A stretch of 5,074 nt of DNA from an uncultured delta proteobacterium (GTDB taxonomy: Bacteria > Myxococcota_A > Polyangia > Polyangiales > Polyangiaceae), in NCBI GenBank assembly GCA_903893335.1, contig CAITLX010000506.1, forward strand, positions 1-5,074, given 5' to 3'. Numbering within the stretch: position 1 is the first letter of the stretch; each line of letters begins with the position of its first letter. Below, piece after piece: positions 1-5,074 of the stretch. A program made the position numbers and the translations under genes. The notes under the pieces are model-generated. The model was not told the origin of the DNA, ran no database searches, and worked only from the letters and a program-made list of their open reading frames with translations.

Positions 1-283
1 CGTGCTCGACGACCCCATCTCGGCGGTCGACACCCGCACCGAGACGGCCATCCTCGAGACGATCGAGAGGCAGTCGCACGCGCGCACGGTCGTGCTCATC
101 ACGCACCGCGTCGCCGCCGCCGCGCGCTGCGATCGCATCGTGGTGCTCGACGGCGGGCACGTGGTCGACAGCGGCACGCACGACGAGCTCGTCTCGCGCC
201 CGGGGCTCTACGCGAGCTTCGCCGAGGAGCAGCGCATCGAGCGCGAGCTCTCGGCGCTCGGCGAGACGGGAGGCGCCGCGTGA
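1..283 (+). CDS. ABC exporter half-transporter, MdlA/YheI-like subunit, C-terminal fragment (5' end outside window)
   Basis: This is the last 93 residues of the nucleotide-binding domain of an ABC exporter subunit; the membrane domain, Walker A and signature motif lie before the window. The first full codon is at base 2. The fragment opens inside Walker B (VLDD), continues through the D-loop (SAVDTRTE) and reaches the H-loop histidine at bases 104-106 (LITHR), then the usual DRIVVLDGGHVVDSGTHDEL tail. The residue after the Walker B Asp is Asp (bases 11-13), not the catalytic Glu. In the family this marks the degenerate-site subunit of heterodimeric exporters such as MdlA, BmrC/YheI and TM287. 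The stop codon (281-283) overlaps the GTG start of the next gene, which encodes the matching partner subunit. The GTG at base 2 is not a true start, because it lies within Walker B. The substrate cannot be read from the fragment; drugs or lipids are typical for the family. Confidence 0.93.
   Translation, partial: VLDDPISAVDTRTETAILETIERQSHARTVVLITHRVAAAARCDRIVVLDGGHVVDSGTHDELVSRPGLYASFAEEQRIERELSALGETGGAA
268..273 (+). promoter_or_regulatory. Ribosome binding site for the second ABC subunit
   Basis: GGGAGG lies six bases before the GTG at 280, inside the last codons of the upstream subunit. It supports GTG 280 as the start and fits translational coupling through the GTGA overlap at 280-283. 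Confidence 0.7.
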
Positions 284-2118
284 CGCAGCCCCAAGCCACC
301 CGAGGCCCCGCCGCCGCCAAGGCGGGGCGCACCGAGGAGGTGCTGCGCGCCTTCCACGAGGAGGACGAGGTCGCGCGCGCGTACGACTTCGGCCTGCTGC
401 GGCGGCTCTGGCCCTTCGTGCGCCCGCACGCGGGGCCCCTCTACCTCTCGCTCGCGCTGCTCGCCGTCACGGGCGCGCTCTCGCTGGTGCGCCCGCTGCT
501 CATGAAGCGCGCGCTCGACGCCGGCGCCATCGCGCGCGCGCCCGACGTGCTCGTCTCGACCGGCATCACGCTCGCGGACGACGTCGTCGTCGAGCAGTTG
601 CTCGGCTTCGTGCAGATCTACGCCATGCTGCTCGCCGGCGCGCGCGCGATGGCGGGGCTGCGCGCGCACGTCTTCCGCTTCCTGCACGGCATGCGGCTCG
701 GCTTCTTCGATCGCCAGCCGGTCGGCCGGCTCGTCACCCGCGTCACCAACGACACCGACGCCATCGGCGAGGCCTTCGCGTCCGGCGCGCTCAACGCGGT
801 CGGCGATCTGGTGCGCCTCGTCGGCATCGTCGTGATGATGCTCGCGCTCGACTGGAAGCTCTCGCTCGTCGCCTTCGCGGTGCTCCCGCCCGTCGCGCTC
901 TTCGTCAACTGGGTGCGGCACGGCTCGCGGCGCGCCTACCGCGACATCCGCACCAAGACCGCGCGGCTCAACGCCTTCCTCAACGAGCAGGTCAACGGCA
1001 TGACCGTCGTGCAGGCGTACGGCCGCGAGCGCGCGGCGGCCGCCGAGTTCGACGACATCAGCGTCGCGTACCGCGACGCCAACTTCCGCTCCATCCGCTA
1101 CGAGGCCCTGCTCGACGCGGCCATCGAGATGGTCTCGTCGGCCTGCGTCGCCCTGCTGCTCATCTCGGTCGGCGTGCGGCCCGCGAGCGTCGGCACGGTC
1201 GTCGCGCTCATCGCCTACATCCGCCAGTTCTTCGAGCCCATCTCCAACCTCGCGCAGCGCTACACGCTGGTGCAGAGCGCGATGACGGGCGCCGAGCGCG
1301 TGTTTCAGCTGCTCGACACGGTCGAGCCCGACGCGCCGAGGCGCGACGACGTGCCCCCCGGCGGCTCGCCCGACGTCGCGCTCGAGCTCGACCACGTCAC
1401 CTTCGCCTACAAGCCGGGCGTCCCCGTGCTGCACGACGTGTCGCTGCGGGCGCGGCGCGGCGAGCGCATCGCGCTCGTGGGCGCCACCGGCTCGGGCAAG
1501 ACGAGCATCGCGTCGCTGCTGCTCCGCCTCTACGACACCGAGGAGGGCGCCGTGCGCGTCTTCGGCGCCGACGTGCGCTCGCTCGAGCGCGGCGATCTGC
1601 GCCGCCAGTTCGCCGTCGTGCCGCAGGACGTCTACCTCTTCCCCGGCACCATCGCCGGCAACGTCGCCGTCGGCGACGCCTCGCCCGACCGCGCGAAGAT
1701 CGAGCGCGCGCTCGAGGCGGTCAGCGCCCTCGACCTCTTCCGCTCGCGCGAGGGGGGGCTCGACGCGCGCGTCGACGAGCGCGGCGCCAATTTCTCGGCC
1801 GGCGAGCGCCAGCTCGTCGCGTTCGCGCGCGCTCTCTACCGCGACCCGCCCATCCTCGTGCTCGACGAGGCCACCGCCAGCGTCGACAGCGACACCGAGG
1901 CCCGCCTGCAGCGCGCGGTCGACACGCTGATGCGCGGGCGCACGAGCATCATCATCGCGCACCGCCTCTCGACCATCCGCGCCGTCGATCGCATCGTCGT
2001 GATGCACAAGGGGCGCATCGCCGAGCAGGGCACGCACGACCAACTGCTCGCGCGCGGCGGCATCTACGCCCGCCTCTACGCGCTCGGCTTCGGACGCGAC
2101 GCCGCAGCCGGAGGCTGA
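280..2118 (+). CDS. ABC exporter half-transporter, MdlB/YheH-like subunit with complete membrane and ATPase domains
   Basis: A 612-residue inner-membrane ABC exporter half-transporter, normal length for a fused TMD-NBD subunit. After a charged cytosolic N-terminus and an elbow helix (about residues 35-50) come six predicted membrane segments, near residues 52-72, 97-125, 163-180, 184-205, 275-298 and 303-325. The FFDRQPVGRLVTRVTND segment (132-148) between the second and third is typical of the family. The ATPase domain has Walker A GATGSGKT (401-408), Q-loop Gln449, signature FSAGE (505-509), Walker B with catalytic Glu530 (LVLDEAT), D-loop SVD and H-loop His561. The catalytic Glu and His are intact, so this is the hydrolysis-competent subunit. 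The signature departs from LSGGQ, as in YheH/BmrD. The GTG start overlaps the previous stop (GTGA) and is preceded by GGGAGG at 268-273, six bases away, so the two subunits are probably made in a coupled way. The substrate is unknown. Confidence 0.95.
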   Translation: MTQPQATRGPAAAKAGRTEEVLRAFHEEDEVARAYDFGLLRRLWPFVRPHAGPLYLSLALLAVTGALSLVRPLLMKRALDAGAIARAPDVLVSTGITLADDVVVEQLLGFVQIYAMLLAGARAMAGLRAHVFRFLHGMRLGFFDRQPVGRLVTRVTNDTDAIGEAFASGALNAVGDLVRLVGIVVMMLALDWKLSLVAFAVLPPVALFVNWVRHGSRRAYRDIRTKTARLNAFLNEQVNGMTVVQAYGRERAAAAEFDDISVAYRDANFRSIRYEALLDAAIEMVSSACVALLLISVGVRPASVGTVVALIAYIRQFFEPISNLAQRYTLVQSAMTGAERVFQLLDTVEPDAPRRDDVPPGGSPDVALELDHVTFAYKPGVPVLHDVSLRARRGERIALVGATGSGKTSIASLLLRLYDTEEGAVRVFGADVRSLERGDLRRQFAVVPQDVYLFPGTIAGNVAVGDASPDRAKIERALEAVSALDLFRSREGGLDARVDERGANFSAGERQLVAFARALYRDPPILVLDEATASVDSDTEARLQRAVDTLMRGRTSIIIAHRLSTIRAVDRIVVMHKGRIAEQGTHDQLLARGGIYARLYALGFGRDAAAGG

Positions 2119-2163
2119 TAGGACACCGCCCAGCATGCCCCTCGCCCCCGCCCGAGCGCCCCG

Positions 2164-4053
2164 ATGACCTCGAAGCCCGAAGCCCACGACGCTCCGCACG
2201 CCGGGGGCAAGCTCACCCTCATGGCGCTCGGCGTCGTGTTCGGCGACATCGGCACGAGCCCGCTCTACGCCTTGCGCGAGTGCTTCTCGGGCGAGCACGG
2301 CGTCGAGCCGACCCACGCCAACGTGCTCGGCGTGCTGTCGCTCGTGTTCTGGTCGCTGACGATGGTCGTCACGGTGAAGTACCTGACCTTCATCATGCGC
2401 GCCGACAACCAGGGCGAGGGAGGCATCCTCGCGCTGCTCGCGCTCGTCCCGCCGCGCGCCGCCAAGGACGCCGGCCGCATCGGCCTGCTCGCGGGGCTCG
2501 TGCTCTTCGGCGCCGCGCTGCTCTACGGCGACGGCGTCATCACCCCGGCCATCTCGGTGCTCAGCGCCGTCGAGGGGCTCGAGACGGCGACCTTGCGCCT
2601 GCGCCCGGTCGTCGTCCCCCTCACCTGCGTCATCCTCATCGGGTTGTTCGCCGTGCAGCGGCGCGGCACCGAGGCGGTCGGCTTCGTCTTCGGCCCCATC
2701 ATGCTGGTCTGGTTCGGCGTGCTCGCCGTGCTCGGCGCCATCGCGCTCGCGAAGCGCCCGGCCGTACTCGCCGCGCTCGACCCGCGCTACGCCGCCGAGC
2801 TGTTCGCCTCGCACGGCTACCACGCGTTCCTCGTGCTCGGCGCCGTCGTGCTCGTCATCACGGGCGGCGAGGCGCTCTACGCCGACATGGGCCACTTCGG
2901 TCGCGTGCCCATCCGCCGCGCCTGGTTCGCCGTCGTCATGCCGAGCCTGGTGCTCAACTACTTCGGCCAGGGCGCGCTGCTGCTCGACGACCCGGTGCAC
3001 GCGTCGCAGCCCTTCTACGCGCTCGTGCCGCCCGCGCTGCTCTACCCCATGGTCGCGCTCTCGACGGCCGCGACGATCATCGCGTCGCAGGCGCTCATCT
3101 CCGGGGCGTACTCGCTCACGCGCCAGGCCATCCAGCTCGGCTTCTTCCCGCGCGTGACCATCCGCCACACCTCCGGGCACTCCGAGGGGCAGATCTACGT
3201 CCCCGAGGTCAACGCGGCGCTCGCCATCGCGTGCGTGTGGCTCGTGCTCACCTTCCGCGCGTCGAGCCAGCTCGCCGCCGCGTACGGCATCGCCGTCACG
3301 GGCACGATGGGCATCACCTCCATCGTCTACTACGTCGTGCTCACGCGCACCTGGGGCTGGCCGCGCTGGCGCGCCGGGCTGGTGGTCGGGCTCTTTCTCT
3401 TCTTCGACGTGGCCTTCTTCGGCGCCAACGCGCTCAAGTTCTTCCAGGGGGGCTGGTTCCCCGTCGGCGTCGCGCTCGCCATCTTCGTCGTGATGACGAC
3501 GTGGAAGCGCGGGCGCGCGCTGCTCGCCACGCACCTGTCGGGCCGCCTGCTGCCGCTCGACGCCTTCCTCGACGACCTCGACCAGGTCAAGCCGCACCGC
3601 GTACACGGCACCGCGGTGTTCATGACCTCGAGCCCCGACGGCGTGCCGCTCGTGCTGCTGCACCATTTCAAGCACAACCAGGTGCTCCACAAGTCGGTCG
3701 TGCTCCTCTCCATCCTCTCCGAGCACGTACCCGAGGTCCCCGCCGCCGAGCGCGTCACGGTGCGCGATCTCGGGCGCGGCTTCTTCCGCGTCGTCGCGCG
3801 CTACGGCTTCATGCAGACGCCGAACGTCCCGCAGGTGATGCGCGAGGCCGCCGAGCGGGGCGTGCCCGCGGCGGCCGGCGCGACGAGCTACTTCCTCGGG
3901 CGCGAGACGCTGCTGGCAACGGGCACGGGGCGGCTCCCGCGCTGGCAGAAGGGGCTCTACGCCTTCCTGTCGCGCAACGCGCGCTCGGCCACCGAGTACT
4001 TCGGCATCCCGGCCGACCGCGTCGTCGAGCTCGGCTTGCAGGTCGACCTCTAG
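2164..4053 (+). CDS. kup: Kup low-affinity potassium transporter (K+/H+ symporter family)
   Basis: A 629-residue protein of the KUP/HAK/KT family, close to the 622 residues of E. coli Kup. The family takes up K+ across the inner membrane, probably with protons. Family hallmarks in order: GVVFGDIGTSPLYALRE (residues 23-39), DNQGEGGILALLAL (81-94), LYGDGVITPAISVLSAVEG (120-138), GGEALYADMGHFG (234-246), NYFGQGALLL (265-274), ISGAYSLTRQAIQLGFFPR (312-330), QIYVPEVN (343-350) and AYGIAVTGTMGITS (373-386). About twelve hydrophobic segments fill residues 17 to 445. The cytosolic C-terminal part (about 460-629) ends with the typical FLSRNARSATEYFGIPADRV stretch. An in-frame TAG at 2119-2121 and no ATG, GTG or TTG codon before 2164 fix ATG 2164 as the earliest start. 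There is no purine-rich ribosome binding site in front. The gene follows the ABC pair by 45 bases, probably as one transcription unit, and converges on dtd. No frameshift or missing motif was seen. Confidence 0.97.
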   Translation: MTSKPEAHDAPHAGGKLTLMALGVVFGDIGTSPLYALRECFSGEHGVEPTHANVLGVLSLVFWSLTMVVTVKYLTFIMRADNQGEGGILALLALVPPRAAKDAGRIGLLAGLVLFGAALLYGDGVITPAISVLSAVEGLETATLRLRPVVVPLTCVILIGLFAVQRRGTEAVGFVFGPIMLVWFGVLAVLGAIALAKRPAVLAALDPRYAAELFASHGYHAFLVLGAVVLVITGGEALYADMGHFGRVPIRRAWFAVVMPSLVLNYFGQGALLLDDPVHASQPFYALVPPALLYPMVALSTAATIIASQALISGAYSLTRQAIQLGFFPRVTIRHTSGHSEGQIYVPEVNAALAIACVWLVLTFRASSQLAAAYGIAVTGTMGITSIVYYVVLTRTWGWPRWRAGLVVGLFLFFDVAFFGANALKFFQGGWFPVGVALAIFVVMTTWKRGRALLATHLSGRLLPLDAFLDDLDQVKPHRVHGTAVFMTSSPDGVPLVLLHHFKHNQVLHKSVVLLSILSEHVPEVPAAERVTVRDLGRGFFRVVARYGFMQTPNVPQVMREAAERGVPAAAGATSYFLGRETLLATGTGRLPRWQKGLYAFLSRNARSATEYFGIPADRVVELGLQVDL

Positions 4054-4123
4054 CCCGGCGCGTCGGCCGGCCTTCGAGGCGGCGCGTCAGCCCGGCGCGT
4101 CGGCCGGCCTTCGGGGCGGCGCG
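4054..4123. other. Convergent intergenic region between kup and dtd
   Basis: This 70-base gap between the 3' ends of two convergent genes is made almost entirely of a 37-bp tandem duplication (listed separately). No ORF is expected here. It may act as a bidirectional transcription end, but there is no T-tract on either strand. Confidence 0.6.
4066..4083. terminator. Possible stem-loop in copy 1 of the repeat (weak bidirectional terminator candidate)
   Basis: GCC (4066-4068) and GCCT (4070-4073) can pair with AGGC (4077-4080) and GGC (4081-4083) around a TCG loop, with one bulged G at 4069. The same fold recurs at 4103-4120, where the A-to-G change turns one pair into a wobble on the plus-strand RNA. 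The position between convergent genes fits a terminator. The lack of a U-tract and the general GC richness make this tentative. Confidence 0.25.
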
Positions 4124-4576
4124 TCAGCCCGGCGCGCGCGCCTTCGAGTCGAGCACGATGGTCACCGGGCCGTCGTTGTCGACCACGACGCGCATGTCGG
4201 CGCGGAAGCGACCCGTCTCGACCTTCGCCCGCGCGCGCGCGAGCGCGACGAACCTCTCGTAGGCCGCCTCGGCGGGGCCGGGGGCCATCGCGCCGTCGAA
4301 GCTCGGCCGCAGGCCGCGCGAGACGTCGCCGTACAGCGTGAACTGGCTGACCACGAGCAGCGCGCCCGACACGTCGGCGAGCGCGCGCGCCATCTTGCCC
4401 GCCTCGTCCTCGAAGACGCGCAGCCCCACCACCTTGTCGGCGAGCCAGGCCACGTCCGCGTCGCCGTCGCCGACGCCCGCGGCGACGAACGCGACCAGGC
4501 CGACGCCGATCTCCCCCACCACCTCGCCGGCCACCTCGACGCGCGCCGAGCGGACGCGCTGCACGACCGCCCTCAC
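4124..4576 (-). CDS. dtd: D-aminoacyl-tRNA deacylase (D-tyrosyl-tRNA deacylase, DTD)
   Basis: A 150-residue cytosolic enzyme that hydrolyses D-amino acids from mischarged tRNA and acts as a chirality proofreader for translation; the family length is about 145. The N-terminus (RAVVQRVRSARVEVAGEVVG) matches the family start. The active-site segment SQFTLYGD lies at residues 77-84, with Ser77 and Thr80 at the usual positions, followed by RGLRPSF. Near the end TGRFRADM precedes NDGPVTI (134-140), which holds the Gly-cisPro motif (Gly136-Pro137) used to exclude L-amino acids. The GTG start at 4576 overlaps the TGA of the cysteine-rich gene (GTGA at 4573-4576). A GGGG lies eight bases upstream as a weak binding site, so coupled translation is likely. 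The same frame stays open upstream to 5062, but that part is an out-of-frame reading of the cysteine-rich gene and aligns with nothing in DTD. The C-terminal tail SKARAPG lies in repeat-like DNA and goes slightly past the usual family end. Confidence 0.95.
   Translation of the reverse strand: MRAVVQRVRSARVEVAGEVVGEIGVGLVAFVAAGVGDGDADVAWLADKVVGLRVFEDEAGKMARALADVSGALLVVSQFTLYGDVSRGLRPSFDGAMAPGPAEAAYERFVALARARAKVETGRFRADMRVVVDNDGPVTIVLDSKARAPG
4126..4148. repeat. Partial, diverged third copy of the 37-bp unit inside the dtd 3' end
   Basis: The segment starts with the same 11 bases, AGCCCGGCGCG, and ends with CCTTCGAG as in the full copies. About four bases of the middle (TCGGCCGGC region) are missing. 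On the minus strand it encodes the last residues of Dtd, SKARAPG. This suggests that the repeat family grew out of the end of dtd, although chance similarity in such GC-rich sequence contributes. Confidence 0.5.
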
Positions 4577-4995
4577 CCCGAGAGCCCCAGCTCGCGCGCG
4601 AGCTTGCGCGTGATGGCGAAGTAGGTCGAGCGGTCGTACGGCTGGTTGAGGATGTGGAACTCCTTGCCCGTCAGCCCCACGCAGCCGAAGCAGTACGAGC
4701 AGCCCGTCAGGTGCGAGCACTGCACGAGGTAGGCGCTCTGCGCGCACCGCGTGCAGGCGATGCAGTGCTGGCACGCGATGCAGCCCGTGCAGCCGCGGCA
4801 GTGGGCCGAGTCGCTGCAGTCGGCGCAGCCGACGCAGAAGTGGCAGCGCACGAGCCGCTCGCCGTCGCGGCAGAAGGTGCAGCCGACGCAGCCGCGGCAC
4901 CCCTGGCACTCGACGCACCCCTCGTTGACGGTCGACGTCGTGTGCGCGCGCGTCAGCTCGCGCAGGCGCGCCTCGTACTCCGATCGCGAGATCAT
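4573..4995 (-). CDS. Small cysteine-array protein, 21 Cys in strict three-residue register; function unknown
   Basis: A 140-residue protein of unknown function. It has a short charged N-terminal helix-like part (ISRSEYEARLRELTRAH, residues 2-18), a cysteine array (27-105) and a Cys-free tail with GKEFHILNQPYDRSTYF (110-126) and a predicted final helix. There are 21 cysteines, mostly as Cys-x-x-Cys runs, and every one is at a residue number divisible by three. There is no signal peptide or membrane segment, so it is probably cytosolic. From memory, the CFGCVGL...ILN..Y tail resembles Cys-rich hypothetical proteins in other environmental bacteria; this needs a search. Metal or Fe-S binding, or a structural solenoid, are guesses. 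The start is ATG 4995: an in-frame TAG at 5008-5010 closes the frame upstream. No good ribosome binding site is visible. Its stop overlaps the start of dtd, so the pair forms an operon. The ordered Cys pattern and the coupling argue strongly that this is a real gene rather than a shadow. Confidence 0.88.
   Translation of the reverse strand: MISRSEYEARLRELTRAHTTSTVNEGCVECQGCRGCVGCTFCRDGERLVRCHFCVGCADCSDSAHCRGCTGCIACQHCIACTRCAQSAYLVQCSHLTGCSYCFGCVGLTGKEFHILNQPYDRSTYFAITRKLARELGLSG
4666..4791 (-). repeat. Cys-array repeat unit 2 (42 residues, protein positions 69-110)
   Basis: This unit holds cysteines 69, 72, 75, 78, 81, 84, then the spacer AQSAYLVQ, then 93, 99, 102 and 105. Compared with unit 1, Leu96 replaces the Cys at the place of Cys54, Cys105 stands where unit 1 has Ser63, and Leu108 stands where unit 1 has Cys66. 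The three-residue register is kept throughout. Confidence 0.6.
4792..4917 (-). repeat. Cys-array repeat unit 1 (42 residues, protein positions 27-68)
   Basis: This unit holds cysteines 27, 30, 33, 36, 39, 42, then the spacer RDGERLVR, then 51, 54, 57, 60 and 66. It aligns without gaps to the next 42 residues: six Cys-x-x steps, an eight-residue spacer with Leu-Val at the same place, and further cysteines. Outside the cysteines few residues are identical, so the duplication is old or the match reflects a shared fold rule. Confidence 0.6.
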
Positions 4996-5074
4996 CGGAA
5001 CGGGTCGCTACCACCGCCCCCGTTTCGCGACAAATTGGGCCGTTGTTCGCCGGGCATGGCAAGGGGCTTGGGAG
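4996..5074. other. Leader region of the cysteine-array/dtd operon; no gene seen
   Basis: These 79 bases up to the window edge hold no coding sequence I can support. The stretch 5022-5046 is the least GC-rich part (TTTCGCGACAAATT) and would be a natural place for the minus-strand promoter, but no convincing -35/-10 pair was found. An ATG at 5055 on the plus strand has no binding site and too little sequence to judge. Confidence 0.4.

Larger units (their letters stand above)
4052..4125. repeat. 37-bp direct tandem duplication, two copies, bridging the stop codons of kup and dtd
   Basis: Copy 1 covers 4052-4088 and copy 2 covers 4089-4125. They differ at one base only (A at 4077, G at 4114). 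Both begin AGCCCGGCGCG, and both hold the 8-bp palindrome GGCCGGCC (4065-4072 and 4102-4109). Copy 1 supplies the last two bases of the kup TAG stop, and copy 2 ends two bases into the dtd stop codon on the opposite strand. A shorter third, diverged copy follows from 4126 inside dtd. Replication slippage or unequal exchange is the likely origin. Confidence 0.9.

Noticed and set aside
208..3726. A 1172-residue open frame on the minus strand spanning the ABC and kup genes
   Set aside because: It is antisense to two proteins with full family motifs. The translation is a low-complexity mix of Arg, Glu, Asp, His, Ala and Gly without hydrophobic cores, as expected when GC-rich codons are read on the opposite strand.
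4052..4148. Possible CRISPR array
   Set aside because: The repeats are directly adjacent with no unique spacers, there are only two and a half copies, and no cas genes are present.
2280..4262. A 660-residue open frame on the plus strand overlapping kup in another phase
   Set aside because: The product is Arg/Ala/His-rich low complexity, whereas the kup frame carries every family motif without a break. It also runs across the kup stop into antisense of dtd.
4338..4613. A 91-residue plus-strand open frame antisense to dtd
   Set aside because: Thr/Ser/Ala/Pro-rich low-complexity shadow of dtd, with no binding site and no recognisable motif.
4681..4917. Ferredoxin or metallothionein assignment for the cysteine array
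   Set aside because: The CxxCxxCxxxCP pattern of 4Fe-4S ferredoxins is absent, and the array is longer and more regular than bacterial metallothioneins, with a separate tail domain. Metal binding is possible but no named family can be claimed.
5022..5046. Promoter or operator for the minus-strand pair (TCGCGA palindrome, AT-richer patch)
   Set aside because: On the minus strand TTGCCA could serve as a -35, but no -10-like hexamer sits at the right distance, and the palindrome extends poorly beyond six bases.
4577..5062. Upstream extension of the dtd frame to give a 312-residue protein
   Set aside because: The extra 162 residues are an out-of-phase reading of the cysteine-array gene (Arg/Leu/His-rich), and DTD proteins start at the RAVVQRV segment. 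GTG 4576 gives the normal family length.
5055..5074. Start of a divergent plus-strand gene at ATG 5055
   Set aside because: Only 20 bases remain in the window, there is no ribosome binding site, and the few codons cannot be judged.

Overview
The window is a dense, very GC-rich stretch of bacterial chromosome. Codon third positions are almost all G or C and intergenic gaps are short. The composition, together with a Cys-x-x-Cys protein of a type I associate loosely with Myxococcota-like and other environmental bacteria, suggests a high-GC proteobacterium or myxobacterium. This placement is an inference: the window has no rRNA or other phylogenetic marker.

Layout. Two plus-strand genes at the left form a heterodimeric ABC exporter of the MdlA/MdlB (YheI/YheH, BmrC/BmrD) type. 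The first is only a C-terminal fragment (1-283), cut by the window edge. The second (280-2118) is complete and starts inside the stop codon of the first through a GTGA overlap. After 45 bases comes kup (2164-4053, plus), a complete Kup/HAK/KUP-family potassium uptake protein. On the minus strand, a small protein with 21 cysteines (4573-4995) is followed, again through a GTGA overlap, by dtd (4124-4576), the D-aminoacyl-tRNA deacylase. The kup and dtd genes converge, and their 3' ends are separated by a 37-bp tandem duplication that reaches into both stop codons. The last 79 bases (4996-5074) hold no gene I can support and probably contain the leader of the minus-strand pair.

How the genes work together. 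The two ABC half-transporters should form one exporter with one intact and one degenerate ATP site: the fragment has Asp in place of the catalytic Glu, and its partner has the unusual signature FSAGE. Kup brings in K+ and has no obvious functional tie to the exporter beyond co-orientation. Dtd removes D-amino acids from mischarged tRNA. Its tight coupling to the cysteine-array protein is the least explained part of the window. In that protein every cysteine lies at a residue number divisible by three, and the array resolves into two 42-residue repeats. No mobile element, tRNA, rRNA or CRISPR array was seen.
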